Positions 1 to 8,186 of a stretch of 44,549 bases of DNA are shown piece by piece. The DNA comes from Actinomycetota bacterium (GTDB taxonomy: Bacteria > Actinomycetota > Thermoleophilia > Solirubrobacterales > 70-9). The notes beneath the pieces are model-generated. The model saw only the letters and a program-made list of their open reading frames with translations, searched no databases and was not told where the DNA came from. Numbering within the stretch: position 1 is the stretch's first letter; every line of letters begins with the position of its first letter. The translations under genes and the position numbers were made by a program. Location of the stretch: positions 1 through 44,549 of the forward strand of contig JAFDWF010000049.1 in the NCBI GenBank assembly GCA_018268575.1, given 5' to 3'.

Positions 1-3
1 GAC

Positions 4-34
4 CATGATCCGGCGGGGATCCCGCCGGATCATG
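4..34. terminator. Perfect 14-bp inverted repeat hairpin
   Basis: Arms 4-17 and 21-34 are exact reverse complements around a 3-nt loop (GAT). There is no T-run on either side, so a rho-independent terminator of the usual kind is not shown. A bidirectional stem-loop at the end of a gene lying outside the window is the simplest reading. Confidence 0.5.
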
Positions 35-93
35 CATCTCCCGGACGGGACCCGCGCGGATCGCACGGTCTTCGTGGCGTCTTTCCTCGGCCT

Positions 94-138
94 CGTCACG
101 GAGACGTCGCATCCCTCTGTCCCGTCACGGAGACGTCG
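94..138. repeat. Two 16-bp direct repeats, 29-bp period
   Basis: CGTCACGGAGACGTCG occurs at 94-109 and again at 123-138, identical in both copies. No gene is convincing in 1-306, so these may be binding sites or a small tandem duplication. The function is unknown. Confidence 0.5.
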
Positions 139-235
139 ATCTCCCCGCCACGCACCCGTCCCTTCCCCGCGCCGGCCCGTCCCTGCGCCAGCTCCCCCCG
201 AAGATCTCCCGCCCGGGGAGGTCTGGGCTCCGATC

Positions 236-286
236 GGTCCGGCCCGGACCACCTCCGGCCGAACCCCGGGGCCCCGGGGTTCGGCC
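236..286 (-). terminator. Tandem palindromes downstream of the ArsR gene
   Basis: Two perfect palindromes lie 20 nt beyond the stop codon of the minus-strand ArsR gene. One is 15 bp (236-250, one central base). The other is 30 bp with no loop (257-271 pairing with 272-286, sequence ends GGCCGAAC/GTTCGGCC). They would form a strong stem-loop ending arsR transcription, although no U-tract follows. Confidence 0.5.
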
Positions 287-306
287 ACCACCCAACAAAC
301 CAACTC

Positions 307-621
307 CTAACTCCGCACCGGAACCCCCGAGCCCAGAACCGAGTCGAGTAAGCCCGGGAAGCGGGCGTCGATATCGTCGCGGCGGAGGCGGCTCATCTTC
401 AGCGTCCCTTCCTTCCACTGTTCGATCAGGCCCGCGTCGCGCAGGACGCGGAAGTGGTGGGTGCGGGTCGATTTGGTGATGTTCGGCGCGTAGCTCCCAC
501 AGGGACGCGGCTGCTCGCTCGCCGCCAGTTCCGCCACGATCCCGCGCCGCTGTGGATCGCTGAGGGCGTGCAAGACGGCGGAGAGATCGATCTGGTCCCC
601 GTCGGGATGCTCGAAGCTCAT
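307..621 (-). CDS. ArsR-type winged-helix transcriptional regulator
   Basis: This 104-residue protein is almost entirely one winged helix-turn-helix domain. The segment LHALSDPQRRGIVAEL (about residues 16-31) and the recognition region STRTHHFRVLRDAGLI (about 51-66) are typical of ArsR-like repressors. The metal-binding CxC motif of true arsenic/cadmium sensors is absent (one Cys in RPCGSY), so it probably does not sense metals. The ATG at 621 sits 7 nt after a TATCAT hexamer, which suggests a leaderless message. It is divergent from the drug-efflux gene at 925 and may control it, but the 162-bp hairpin element lies between them. The ligand is unknown. Confidence 0.85.
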   Translation of the reverse strand: MSFEHPDGDQIDLSAVLHALSDPQRRGIVAELAASEQPRPCGSYAPNITKSTRTHHFRVLRDAGLIEQWKEGTLKMSRLRRDDIDARFPGLLDSVLGSGVPVRS

Positions 622-628
622 GACAAGG

Positions 629-676
629 ATGATACGACGATCATCGAACTTTGTGGTACGGTGACCATCGAACTAT
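629..676 (-). promoter_or_regulatory. arsR promoter with repeated operator-like sites
   Basis: On the minus strand a -10-like TATCAT (plus-strand 629-634) is followed after 7 nt by the arsR ATG. CATCGAACTTTG (642-653) and CATCGAACTATG (665-676) are 12-bp direct repeats with one mismatch, 23 bp apart. The first lies between the -35 and -10 positions. Repeats in this place fit autorepression by the ArsR-type protein. This is inference from position only. Confidence 0.5.
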
Positions 677-838
677 GAGCCTGTCTCGAAACCCGCGTGT
701 GCGACTGGCGAGTGCCGGACCGAGCGGGGGTAGGACGCAGGGAGGCCGAATGGCAGAGCCATTTGGCCGACCGAGGACGACGCCCCGCGAAGTGTGTCCG
801 GCGCCGTCAGGCGTGCGCGGGGGTTTCGAGACAGGCTC
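677..838. mobile_element. 162-bp hairpin element with 18-bp terminal inverted repeats
   Basis: GAGCCTGTCTCGAAACCC at 677-694 is matched exactly in reverse complement at 821-838. The interior also folds back imperfectly on itself (TGCCGGAC near 713 against GTCCGGCG near 797) and ends in a central stem with 9 of 10 pairs, GCCGAATGGC/GCCATTTGGC. No protein is encoded. The size and perfect ends look like a MITE or a structured repeat. A target duplication is not clear (flanks ACTAT and TAAGG). It begins immediately after the second arsR operator-like repeat. Confidence 0.5.
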
Positions 839-924
839 TAAGGGCCCCCGCCGGGGGAAAGGGCATTCGGACCGCCGCCCGCCCGCCCGGCTCACGTAAA
901 CCCGCTCCCTCCCGTTAGTTCTCT
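839..924. other. Intergenic leader of the MFS gene
   Basis: This stretch holds a GC-rich hairpin (CCCCC-GCC-GGGGG near 845-858) and no clear Shine-Dalgarno sequence before the ATG at 925. No strong promoter is visible. Confidence 0.3.
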
Positions 925-2352
925 ATGAAGCGACTCCAGAAAGACGCACTTCTTCTGACCGTCTGCCTCGCGCAGTTCATGGTCATCCTCGACATCTCGA
1001 TCGTCAACGTCGCGCTGCCGGATATCCACTCCGCGCTCGGCTTCTCCGACAGCGGCCTGCAGTGGGTCGTCAACGCCTACACCCTCACCTTCGCCGGCTT
1101 CCTCATGCTCGCCGGCCGCGCCACCGACCTCCTCCCCCGCCGCCAGGTCTTCCTGGTCGGCGTCGGCCTCTTTGCCGCGGCCTCGCTCGGCTGCGCGCTG
1201 GCCGACGGCCAGGGCGTCCTGATCGGCGCCCGCGCGATCCAGGGGGCCGGCGCCGCGGTGATCTCCGCCGCCAGCTTGGCGATCGTCACCGGCTCCTTCG
1301 AGGAAGGCAGCGAGCGCAACCGGGCGCTCGGCCTCTGGGCGGCGATGGGTGGGATCGGGGGATCGGCCGGCGCCCTGCTCGGCGGTGCCCTCACCCAGGC
1401 CTTCGACTGGCCCGCCATCTTCGTGATCAACGTCCCCGTCGGCCTCGCCGTACTGCTCGCCGGTCGCCGGCTGATCCCGCGCCACGCGGCGATCGCCCAC
1501 GGGCGCAAGCTCGACGTCCCCGGCGCGGTGCTGATCACCGGCGGCCTCACCGCGATCGTCTACGGCATCGTCCGCACCGACACGCTCGGCTGGGGCTCGC
1601 TCGGCGTGCTCGCGCCGCTGGCGCTGGGGATCGTCCTGCTCGGCCTCTTCGCCTTGGTCGAGGGCAAGCTGGCGGCCGACCCGCTGATCCCGCTCGACGT
1701 CTTCAAGATGCCTACCCTGCGCGCCGCCAACCTGATCGTCGCCCTGCTCTTTGCCGCGACCTTCGCGATGTGGTACTTCATCTCGCTCTACCTGCAGGAA
1801 GTCAAAGGAGAGAATGCGCTGCTCGCCGGAGTCTCCTTCCTGCCGCTCACCCTGCTCTTCTTCGCCGGCTCGGCGACCGCGCCGAAGCTGGTCGCCCGGC
1901 TCGGCGTGCGGACGACGCTCGGCATCGGGCTGGCGCTGGCGATGATCGGCTTCCTCGTCCTCGCCACGCTCGAGCCGTCGAGCCCCTACGAGGTGGCGAT
2001 CCTTCCCGGGGGCATGCTCGTCACGCTCGGCGCGGGCTGGTCGATGGTCCCGGCCACGATCGCCGCGGTCAAAGGTGTGGCGCCGGAGCAGAACGGGCTC
2101 GCCTCCGGCGTCGTCAACACCTCACGCATGGTCGGCGGCACGCTCGGCCTGGCGGTGCTGACGACGATCGCCACCTCCCACACCAACGGCCTCCTGGCCG
2201 GCGGCGCCGGGCAGCTCGAGGCGCTGACCGGCGGCTACAAAGTCGCCTTCCTGATCGGGGCCGGGCTCTGCCTGATGGGCGCGATCGCCGCCGCCACCCT
2301 GCTGCGCGGCGGGCCCGAGGGCGTCGCCGAGCCCGTCTCGCAGAGCGCCTAG
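925..2352 (+). CDS. MFS drug efflux transporter, DHA2 (14-TM) family
   Basis: This 475-residue, strongly hydrophobic protein fits the 14-helix DHA2 (EmrB/QacA) proton-drug antiporters of the cytoplasmic membrane. The N-terminus carries the family signature DISIVNVALPDI in helix 1, the helix 2-3 loop motif GRATDLLPRRQVF (motif A), and a glycine-rich motif C equivalent, GGSAGALLGGAL, in helix 5. The length is normal for the family. The ATG at 925 places helix 1 correctly. A perfect 20-bp-arm hairpin 10 nt after the stop probably ends transcription. The divergent ArsR-type gene is a candidate regulator. The exported compound cannot be predicted. Confidence 0.9.
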   Translation: MKRLQKDALLLTVCLAQFMVILDISIVNVALPDIHSALGFSDSGLQWVVNAYTLTFAGFLMLAGRATDLLPRRQVFLVGVGLFAAASLGCALADGQGVLIGARAIQGAGAAVISAASLAIVTGSFEEGSERNRALGLWAAMGGIGGSAGALLGGALTQAFDWPAIFVINVPVGLAVLLAGRRLIPRHAAIAHGRKLDVPGAVLITGGLTAIVYGIVRTDTLGWGSLGVLAPLALGIVLLGLFALVEGKLAADPLIPLDVFKMPTLRAANLIVALLFAATFAMWYFISLYLQEVKGENALLAGVSFLPLTLLFFAGSATAPKLVARLGVRTTLGIGLALAMIGFLVLATLEPSSPYEVAILPGGMLVTLGAGWSMVPATIAAVKGVAPEQNGLASGVVNTSRMVGGTLGLAVLTTIATSHTNGLLAGGAGQLEALTGGYKVAFLIGAGLCLMGAIAAATLLRGGPEGVAEPVSQSA

Positions 2353-2362
2353 CGCCCCCGGC

Positions 2363-2405
2363 GCGTTCGCACTTCCCCACACATAGTGTGGGGAAGTGCG
2401 AACGC
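2363..2405. repeat. Palindrome family copy A (20-bp perfect arms)
   Basis: Arms 2363-2382 and 2386-2405 are exact reverse complements around the loop ATA. The arm reads GCGTTCGCACTTCCCCACAC. Related palindromes lie at 38222-38268 (copy B) and 41722-41768 (copy C). It follows the MFS stop by 10 nt and precedes the -10-like hexamer of the next gene by 15 nt, so it could act as terminator, operator or both. Confidence 0.85.
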
Positions 2406-2420
2406 ACGGCCTGGCCGGTG

Positions 2421-2434
2421 TAGGGTCCGCCGTC
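2421..2434 (+). promoter_or_regulatory. Leaderless-type -10 element of the 2435 gene
   Basis: TAGGGT at 2421-2426 is followed after 8 nt by the GTG at 2435, with no Shine-Dalgarno sequence. The arrangement is shared with other genes here, such as the PBP gene (TAGGCT, 6 nt) and gntR (TAGGCT, 8 nt). Confidence 0.5.
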
Positions 2435-3097
2435 GTGGCGCCCAACCCGCGACCGATCCCGCGCTTCATCGCCGACACCAACCAGGAGGGCATCGCCGGC
2501 GGCCGCTTCGCGGCGCGCCTGCGCGAGGCCTTCGTCGAGGCGGTCGCCGCGATCGCCGACCTGCCCGCCGGTGCCGCCGTGCCGGAGGAGGTCGACTGGT
2601 TCCCCGAGCGCACCTGGGGCGGGCGCGTCTGGATCCCCTGCTCGGCGCGGACCGAGAGCGAGGAGGGCACCCTGGAGCTCTACGGCCACGTCTCCTACGC
2701 CTTGCCCGTCGGCGAGGGCGACACCACCGACTTCCGCGCCACCGCCGACTTCACCGACGTCCTCGCCGAGGACAACCCGGACTGGAAGATCGACCTGAAC
2801 GACGACGTGATCGGCCGCTGGCGCGGTGAGAACGGGCGCGCGGGCGCGGTCACCCTGGTCTGGGGACGGCCCCTCGTCCGCGGCGCCGTCGCCGCCACGG
2901 CGGAGCTCGACGGCGACACCGTCGACCAGGAAGAGATCCTCCGCGACCGCTTCACCCTGGTCGCGCTCGACGCGCTCGAGGCCTACGGCGACGACGTCTT
3001 CATGGAGGTCAAGCTGTGGAGCCGGCGGGCGATGGAGCTCGCCGCCGAGAGCCTCTACGACGCGGTCGAGGAGGACGAGCCCGCGGGCGAGAGCTAG
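2435..3097 (+). CDS. Conserved-looking protein of unknown function
   Basis: This 220-residue, acidic, soluble protein has no signal peptide or membrane segment. I do not recognise the family. It is rich in Asp/Glu and predicted beta strands, and ends in a helical, acidic tail (AMELAAESLYDAVEEDEPAGES). An upstream in-frame GTG exists at 2396, but it lies inside palindrome A. GTG 2435, 8 nt after TAGGGT, is therefore preferred. It stands alone between the efflux gene and the BTAD regulator. The plus strand is chosen because the protein has coherent composition, while the opposite strand gives only an Arg/Gly-rich shadow. Confidence 0.7.
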   Translation: MAPNPRPIPRFIADTNQEGIAGGRFAARLREAFVEAVAAIADLPAGAAVPEEVDWFPERTWGGRVWIPCSARTESEEGTLELYGHVSYALPVGEGDTTDFRATADFTDVLAEDNPDWKIDLNDDVIGRWRGENGRAGAVTLVWGRPLVRGAVAATAELDGDTVDQEEILRDRFTLVALDALEAYGDDVFMEVKLWSRRAMELAAESLYDAVEEDEPAGES

Positions 3098-3151
3098 ACG
3101 CCCTCCCGCGGCCGCCGCGCCGGCGCCCGCCCCACCACCGCGCCCCCCGCT

Positions 3152-3226
3152 TTGAACCCCATCGCCCCGGTGGGCGTATGGTGGGCGATGCTTAAGGAAC
3201 GCTTTCTGCTCTGGGGAGAGACGGGC
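3152..3226 (+). promoter_or_regulatory. Probable promoter and leader of the BTAD regulator
   Basis: TTGAAC (3152-3157) and TATGGT (3177-3182) form a weak -35/-10 pair with a 19-bp spacer, placing the transcription start near 3188. The leader then carries GGGGAGAG at 3213-3220, 6 nt before the GTG at 3227. An ATG at 3188 in the same frame could instead be a leaderless start and would add 13 residues. Confidence 0.45.
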
Positions 3227-6200
3227 GTGGCCGATCGGACGTTGAGCGTCAACCTGCTCGGGGCCTTCGCGGTCACGGTGGACGGCGGTCCGATCCCCGA
3301 CCGGGCCTGGCGGCTGCGCAAGGCGAAGACGCTGATCAAGCTGCTGGCGCTGGAGCCGGAGCGGCGGATCCACGCCGAGGGAGCGGCGGCGCTGCTCTGG
3401 CCCGAGCACGAGGGGCCGGCGGCGCGCAACAACCTCCACCAGGCGATCTACGCGGCGCGCCGGGCGCTCGACGCGGGCGGCCTCGACGGACGCTGCCTGC
3501 TGGAGCTGAGCAGCGACCTCGTCTACCTGGGACGCGACGAGCCGGTGCGGATCGACGTCGTCGCCTTCGAAGCGGCGGCGGCGCGGGCGCGGGCCGAGCG
3601 CGATCCGGCCGCCTACCGGGCGGCGCTGGCCGCCTACGCGGGCGAGCTCTTGCCCGAGGACCGCTACGAGGACTGGACGGCGACCCGGCGCGAGGCTCTG
3701 CGCGAGCTGTGGCTGGCACTGGGGATCGAGCTGGCCGAGCTCGAGGCGGGGGCCGAGCCGACCGCGGCGATCGACGGGCTGCACGAGCTGCTCATCGTCG
3801 AGCCGCTGCACGAGCCCGCCCACCGAGCGCTGATGCGCCTCTACGCCGAGACCGGGCGGCGGCAGGAGGCGCTGGCCCAGTTCCAGGAGCTGAAGCGCGG
3901 GCTCGGCCGCGAGTTCGCCGACGAACCCGACGACGAGACGCGGGCGCTCTACCGCGACATCCTCACGCGACGCTTCGGCGGAGCAGACGCGCAAGCGCCG
4001 GACCAGGAGGCGCCGAACGGGATGGCGCCGATGGGGAGTGCGGCGGACGAAAGCGGAGCGGCCTGGTTCGGCGCGACGCCCGGAAGTGGCGCCGCGCCCG
4101 GGTTCGGCGCCCCGCGCGAGCCCACCCGGGGGCTGCCGCAACCGCTGACCAGCTTCGTCGGCCGCGAGCGTGAGCTCGCCGAGACCGCCGCCCTGCTCGA
4201 CGGCACCCGGCTCCTCACCCTGACCGGCGCCGGCGGCTGCGGCAAGACCCGGCTGGCGCTCGAGCTGGCGCACCGGCGAGAGGACGATCCCGAGAACGAG
4301 GTCTGGCTGGTCGAGCTGGCCGCGGTCGGCGATCCGGCCTTGGTCGGGCCCGCCGTCGCCCAGTCCCTGGGCCTGCGGCTCGCCTCCCGCCGCGCCCCCG
4401 AGATCGCCCTCGCCCAGAGCATCGGCGAGCGCCCGATGCTGCTCGTCCTCGACAACTGCGAGCACCTCGTCGCCAGCGTCGCCGCTCTGGTCGAGGCGCT
4501 CCTCGCCCGCTGCCCGCGGCTGACCGTCCTCGCCACCAGCCGCGAGCTGCTGCGCGTCCCGGGCGAGCTGACCTGGCGGGTGCCCTCGCTCTCGCTGCCG
4601 CGGCTCGCCGAGGAGCCCGGGGGCGACGGTCCCACCCTCGAGCGGACGCGGCGGGCGGAGTCGGTGCACCTCTTCGCCGCCCGCGCCGCCCGCTCGGCGC
4701 CTGGCTTCGAGCTCGACGCCGAGAACGTCGACGCGGTCGTCGCGCTCTGTCATCGGCTCGACGGGGTGCCGCTGGCGATCGAGCTGGCGGCGGCGCGGGT
4801 CGGCGCCCTCACCCCGGCCCAAATCGTCGCCCGGCTCGACGACTCGCTCGACTTGCTCAGCGTCGGCAGCCGCACGGCGATGACCCGCCAGCAGACCCTG
4901 CGGGCGACCCTCGCCTGGAGCTTCGACCTGCTCGAGCCCGCCGAGCAGGTGCTGCTGCGCCGGCTCGCCGTCTTCGCCGGCGGCTTCGGGGTCGAGGCGG
5001 TGGAAGCGATCTGCGCCGAGCCCGGCGCCGAGGCGGAGGCCTTCGCCCGCTTCGGCAGGCTGCTCGACAAGTCGCTGGTCCAGGTCGAAAGCGACGCCGA
5101 GAGCCGGCGCTTCCACCTGCTCGACACGGTGCGCCAGTTCGCCGCCGAGCAGCTGGGCGCGGCGGGCGAGCGGGAGGAGTTCGAGCGCCGCCACCGCGAG
5201 TGGTACGCGGCGCTCGCGGCGAGCGATCCGACCCCCGCCGGCGACTTGCCCGCGGGCGCCTGGCCGGCCCTGCTCGACGGCGAGCGCGACAACCTCCGCG
5301 CCGCCCTCTCCACCGCGCTCGCCGCCGACCCGCAGACCGGCCTGCGCCTGGCCGTCTCGCTCTGGGGCTTCTGGCTGATGCGCGGCTACCTGGCCGAGGC
5401 GTCTCGCTGGCTGGAAGGCCTGCTCGACGCGGCGCCGGAGCGGACCGCCCTGCGCGCCCACGCCCTCCTTGCCGCGGCGCTGATCAGCGTGCGCCGCGGC
5501 GTCTACGAGCGGACCGAGGAGTTCAGCGCCGAGAGCGCCGCGATCCAGACCGAGCTGGGCGACCGCGCCGGCACCTTCGACGCGGTCGAGGGCTGGGCCG
5601 GCTACCGGGTGATCACCGCGCCGGAGTCGGAGATCGAGGCGCTGGTCGAGGCCCACACCACCCCCGAGCAGACCGTGCCCACCGCCGACCTCCCCGCCGG
5701 CCGGCCGCCGGCCTGGGCGGCGCAGGTGCGCGGCATCGCCGCCTGGGTGCGCCAGGAGGTGGGCCGCGCCCGCGGCGAGCTGGAGACGACGCTGGCGCGG
5801 CTCGAGGACCTCGAAGGCGAGCGGCGGCCGGCGCTCTGGCCGCTCACCCACTGCGTCTTCTTCGCCGAGCCGGAGTTCGGCTATCCGTTCATGCTGCAGG
5901 AGGAGACGCTGCTGGTCGGGCGCCGGGTCGGTGCCGAGACGGCCGCCGCCTACACCCTGGTCAACCTCGCGGCGCCGCTCTGGGCGCAGGGCGAGGGCCA
6001 CCGCGCCGAGACGGCGCTGGACGACGGGCTGGCGCGCTTCCGGGCGCTCGGCGACCGCCAGGGGGAGGCGTTCGCGCTCCACTCGCTCGGCAACCTGGCG
6101 CGACGCCAGGGGCGCTTCGCGCGCGGGCGCGAGCGGCTCGCCGAGGCGCTGGCGCTGCGCGAGGAGCTGGGCGACCGGCGCGGCACCGGGATGACGCTCG

Positions 6201-6588
6201 CCTGCACAGCGCTGCTCCGGCCCGCGCCGGCGATCCGCCCGCCGGGCGCGCCGCCGCCGGGCGGGCGCGCCGCTGGTTCGTCGCCAACGACGACCTGGTC
6301 GGCCTGAGCGCGGCCGAGTTCAGCCTCGGCGCCGTGGCCCTCACCGAGGGCGACCGCCCGACCGCCCGCGCCCACCTCGAAGGCGCGATCGCGGCGCTCG
6401 ACGAACTCGGCCCCAACCACCAGCAGGCCTGGGCGCTGGTCGGCTTGGCGGCGCTCTGCGCCGAGGAAGAGGAGACCGCCGCGGCGCGCGGGCGGCTGCG
6501 CCAGGCGCGGCGGCGCTTCGAGGTGCTCGGGGCGGCGGCGGGGATCGCCCGCTGCGACGCGCTGGAGCGCTCTAAGCACAGGTCCTGA
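3227..6588 (+). CDS. BTAD/NB-ARC/TPR transcriptional regulator (frameshifted)
   Basis: This is a large regulator of the SARP/AfsR type. The N-terminal winged helix (LSVNLLGAFAVTVDG) is followed by a bacterial transcriptional activator (BTAD) domain (about residues 95-245), a nucleotide-binding NB-ARC module with Walker A GAGGCGKT and Walker B LLVLDNCEHL, and C-terminal TPR-like helices. The reading frame that starts at 3227 runs into a stop at 6305. The TPR continuation (WFVANDDLVGLSAAEFSLG and on) is in another frame and ends at 6588. The frames must be joined near 6220-6270, so one base is missing there, either a real mutation or a sequencing error. Such proteins activate genes in response to unknown signals. 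GTG 3227 is chosen for its GGGGAGAG ribosome site. Confidence 0.8.
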
Positions 6589-6624
6589 TAAGGCGTTGCA
6601 AAGTGGCGGCTAAGCGGCCGTTCC

Positions 6625-6667
6625 TAGCTTCCCTCCCACACTGGAATTCGAGAAGGAGCGCGAGCAG
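6625..6667 (+). promoter_or_regulatory. Promoter and ribosome site of the FAD oxidoreductase
   Basis: TAGCTT (6625-6630) is a plausible -10. AAGGAG at 6653-6658 is a strong Shine-Dalgarno sequence 9 nt before the ATG at 6668. This gene therefore has a leader, unlike many neighbours. Confidence 0.5.
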
Positions 6668-8065
6668 ATGGCAACCCAAGGAGTACTCGGAGGAGCGACC
6701 CTGAAGGAGTTCGAAGATGGCCTGGGCGGGCAGATGGTGGCGCCCGGCGACCGCGACTACGACGAGGTGCGAGCGCTCTGGAACGGCGCCCACGACCTGC
6801 GCCCGGCGCTGATCGCCCAGTGCGCCGACGTCGATGACGTTCGCCACGCGATCGGCTTCGCCCGCAGCGAGGGACTCGAGGTGGCGGTTCGCGGCGGCGG
6901 TCACAGCATCCCCGGCTACTCGAGCGTCGACGGTGGCCTGATGATCGACCTCTCGCCGATGAAGTCGATCGAGGTCGACCCCGAGGCGCGGGTCGCCCGG
7001 GTCGGCGCCGGCGTCGTCTGGGCGGAGCTCGACGCGGTGACCCAGGCGCACGGCCTGGCCGTCACCGGCGGCCTCGTCTCCACCACCGGGATCGCCGGCT
7101 TCACCCTCGGCGGCGGCATCGGCTGGCTGATGCGCAAGCACGGCCTCGCCTGCGACAACCTGCGGGCGGCCGAGCTGGTCACCGCCGACGGCCGCACCGT
7201 CGTCGTCGACCCGGGCACCGACCCGGAGCTGCTCTGGGGCCTACGCGGCGGCGGCGGCAACTTCGGCATCGTCACCAGCTTCGAGTTCGACCTCCATCCG
7301 GTCGGGCCGACGGTGGCAGCGGGGGCGGTCTTCTACGACGGCACCCGGGCCGAGGAGGTGCTCCGCTTCTACCGCGAGTACGCGGCGACCGTGCCCGACG
7401 AGCTGACCACCCTGGTCAACATGATCACCGCCCCGCCCGCGCCCTTCCTGCCGGAGGAGTGGCACGGCCGCAAGCTGGTCGCCTTCGTCGGCTGCTACTC
7501 GGGCGACCCGGAGGCGGGCCTCGAGGCGATGGCGCCGATGAAGGAACTCGGTGACCCGGTGGCCGACCTGATGGGACCGATGCCCTACGTCGGCATGCAG
7601 CAGCTGATCGACGCCCTCTGGGCCAAGGGCACCCAGGCCTACATGAAAGCCGGCTACCTGGAGCGGGTCGACGATGCCGCGATCGAGGCCTTCGTCACCG
7701 CCCACCGGGACGCCTCCTCACCGGCCTCGGAGATCCACCTCCAGCACGTCGGCGGCGCGGTCGCCCGGGGCGGCGAGGAGAGCGCCTTCGGCGAACGCGA
7801 CGCCGAGTTCGTGATCAACCTCTGCGCCGTCTCCCACGACGACAGCGACTTCGGCACCCACGAGCGCTGGGCGCAGGACACCTACCGGGCGCTGGAGCCG
7901 TCCCTGACCGGCGGCGTCTACGTCAACTTCCTCTCCGACGAGGGAGCCGACCGCGTCCGCGCCGCCTACGGCGCCGACAAATTCGCCCGCCTGCAGGCGC
8001 TGAAGGACCGCTTCGACCCGACCAACCTGTTCCACCGCAACCAGAACATCCCGCCCCGGGGATAA
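6668..8065 (+). CDS. FAD-linked oxidoreductase, berberine-bridge (BBE) type
   Basis: This 465-residue protein of the PCMH/VAO flavin family probably oxidises an alcohol, sugar or similar small molecule. The FAD domain carries RGGGHS with His79, the usual site of 8-alpha-histidyl FAD. LGGGIGWLMRKHGLACDNL completes the fold. The C-terminal BBE segment ends in RFDPTNLFHRNQNIPP. The second flavin-linking Cys of bicovalent members (CPTVGVGG-like motif) is replaced by VSTTGIAG, so only one covalent bond is expected. No signal peptide is seen. Length is normal. The gene is monocistronic, with a hairpin overlapping its stop. The substrate cannot be predicted. Confidence 0.88.
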   Translation: MATQGVLGGATLKEFEDGLGGQMVAPGDRDYDEVRALWNGAHDLRPALIAQCADVDDVRHAIGFARSEGLEVAVRGGGHSIPGYSSVDGGLMIDLSPMKSIEVDPEARVARVGAGVVWAELDAVTQAHGLAVTGGLVSTTGIAGFTLGGGIGWLMRKHGLACDNLRAAELVTADGRTVVVDPGTDPELLWGLRGGGGNFGIVTSFEFDLHPVGPTVAAGAVFYDGTRAEEVLRFYREYAATVPDELTTLVNMITAPPAPFLPEEWHGRKLVAFVGCYSGDPEAGLEAMAPMKELGDPVADLMGPMPYVGMQQLIDALWAKGTQAYMKAGYLERVDDAAIEAFVTAHRDASSPASEIHLQHVGGAVARGGEESAFGERDAEFVINLCAVSHDDSDFGTHERWAQDTYRALEPSLTGGVYVNFLSDEGADRVRAAYGADKFARLQALKDRFDPTNLFHRNQNIPPRG

Positions 8066-8073
8066 TCCCGGGG
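8054..8073 (+). terminator. Hairpin at the oxidoreductase stop codon
   Basis: CCCCGGG (8054-8060) and CCCGGGG (8067-8073) pair around GATAAT, and the stop TAA is in the loop. It is followed 2 nt later by the tRNA gene. It may end the upstream message or shape processing of the tRNA. Confidence 0.45.
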
Positions 8074-8075
8074 CC

Positions 8076-8149
8076 GCCCCGATAGCTCAGCTGGATAGAG
8101 CGATCCCCTCCTAAGGGATAGGCCGCTGGTTCGAATCCAGCTCGGGGCA
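8076..8149 (+). tRNA. tRNA-Arg (anticodon CCU)
   Basis: The 74-nt gene folds as a full cloverleaf. The acceptor stem is GCCCCGA (8076-8082) with TCGGGGC (8142-8148), and A8149 is the discriminator. The D stem is GCTC/GAGC. The anticodon stem ATCCC/GGGAT carries loop CTCCTAA, giving anticodon CCT at 8110-8112. The T arm is GCTGG-TTCGAAT-CCAGC. It reads AGG, a rare codon in GC-rich genomes. The 3' CCA is not encoded. No attachment-site repeat was noticed beside it. Confidence 0.95.
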
Positions 8150-8186
8150 CTCTGATCGAAGCGTCGGGAGTCGCTCGCGGCGGGCT

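Noticed and set aside
2114..6082. A 1322-codon open frame on the minus strand
   Set aside because: It is Arg/Gly/Ala-rich and runs antisense to the unknown protein and BTAD genes, whose plus-strand products have clear domains. Long shadow frames are expected at this GC content.
8076..8149. tRNA-Arg as the attachment site of an integrated island
   Set aside because: No integrase, no repeat of the tRNA 3' end and no change in composition were seen near it.
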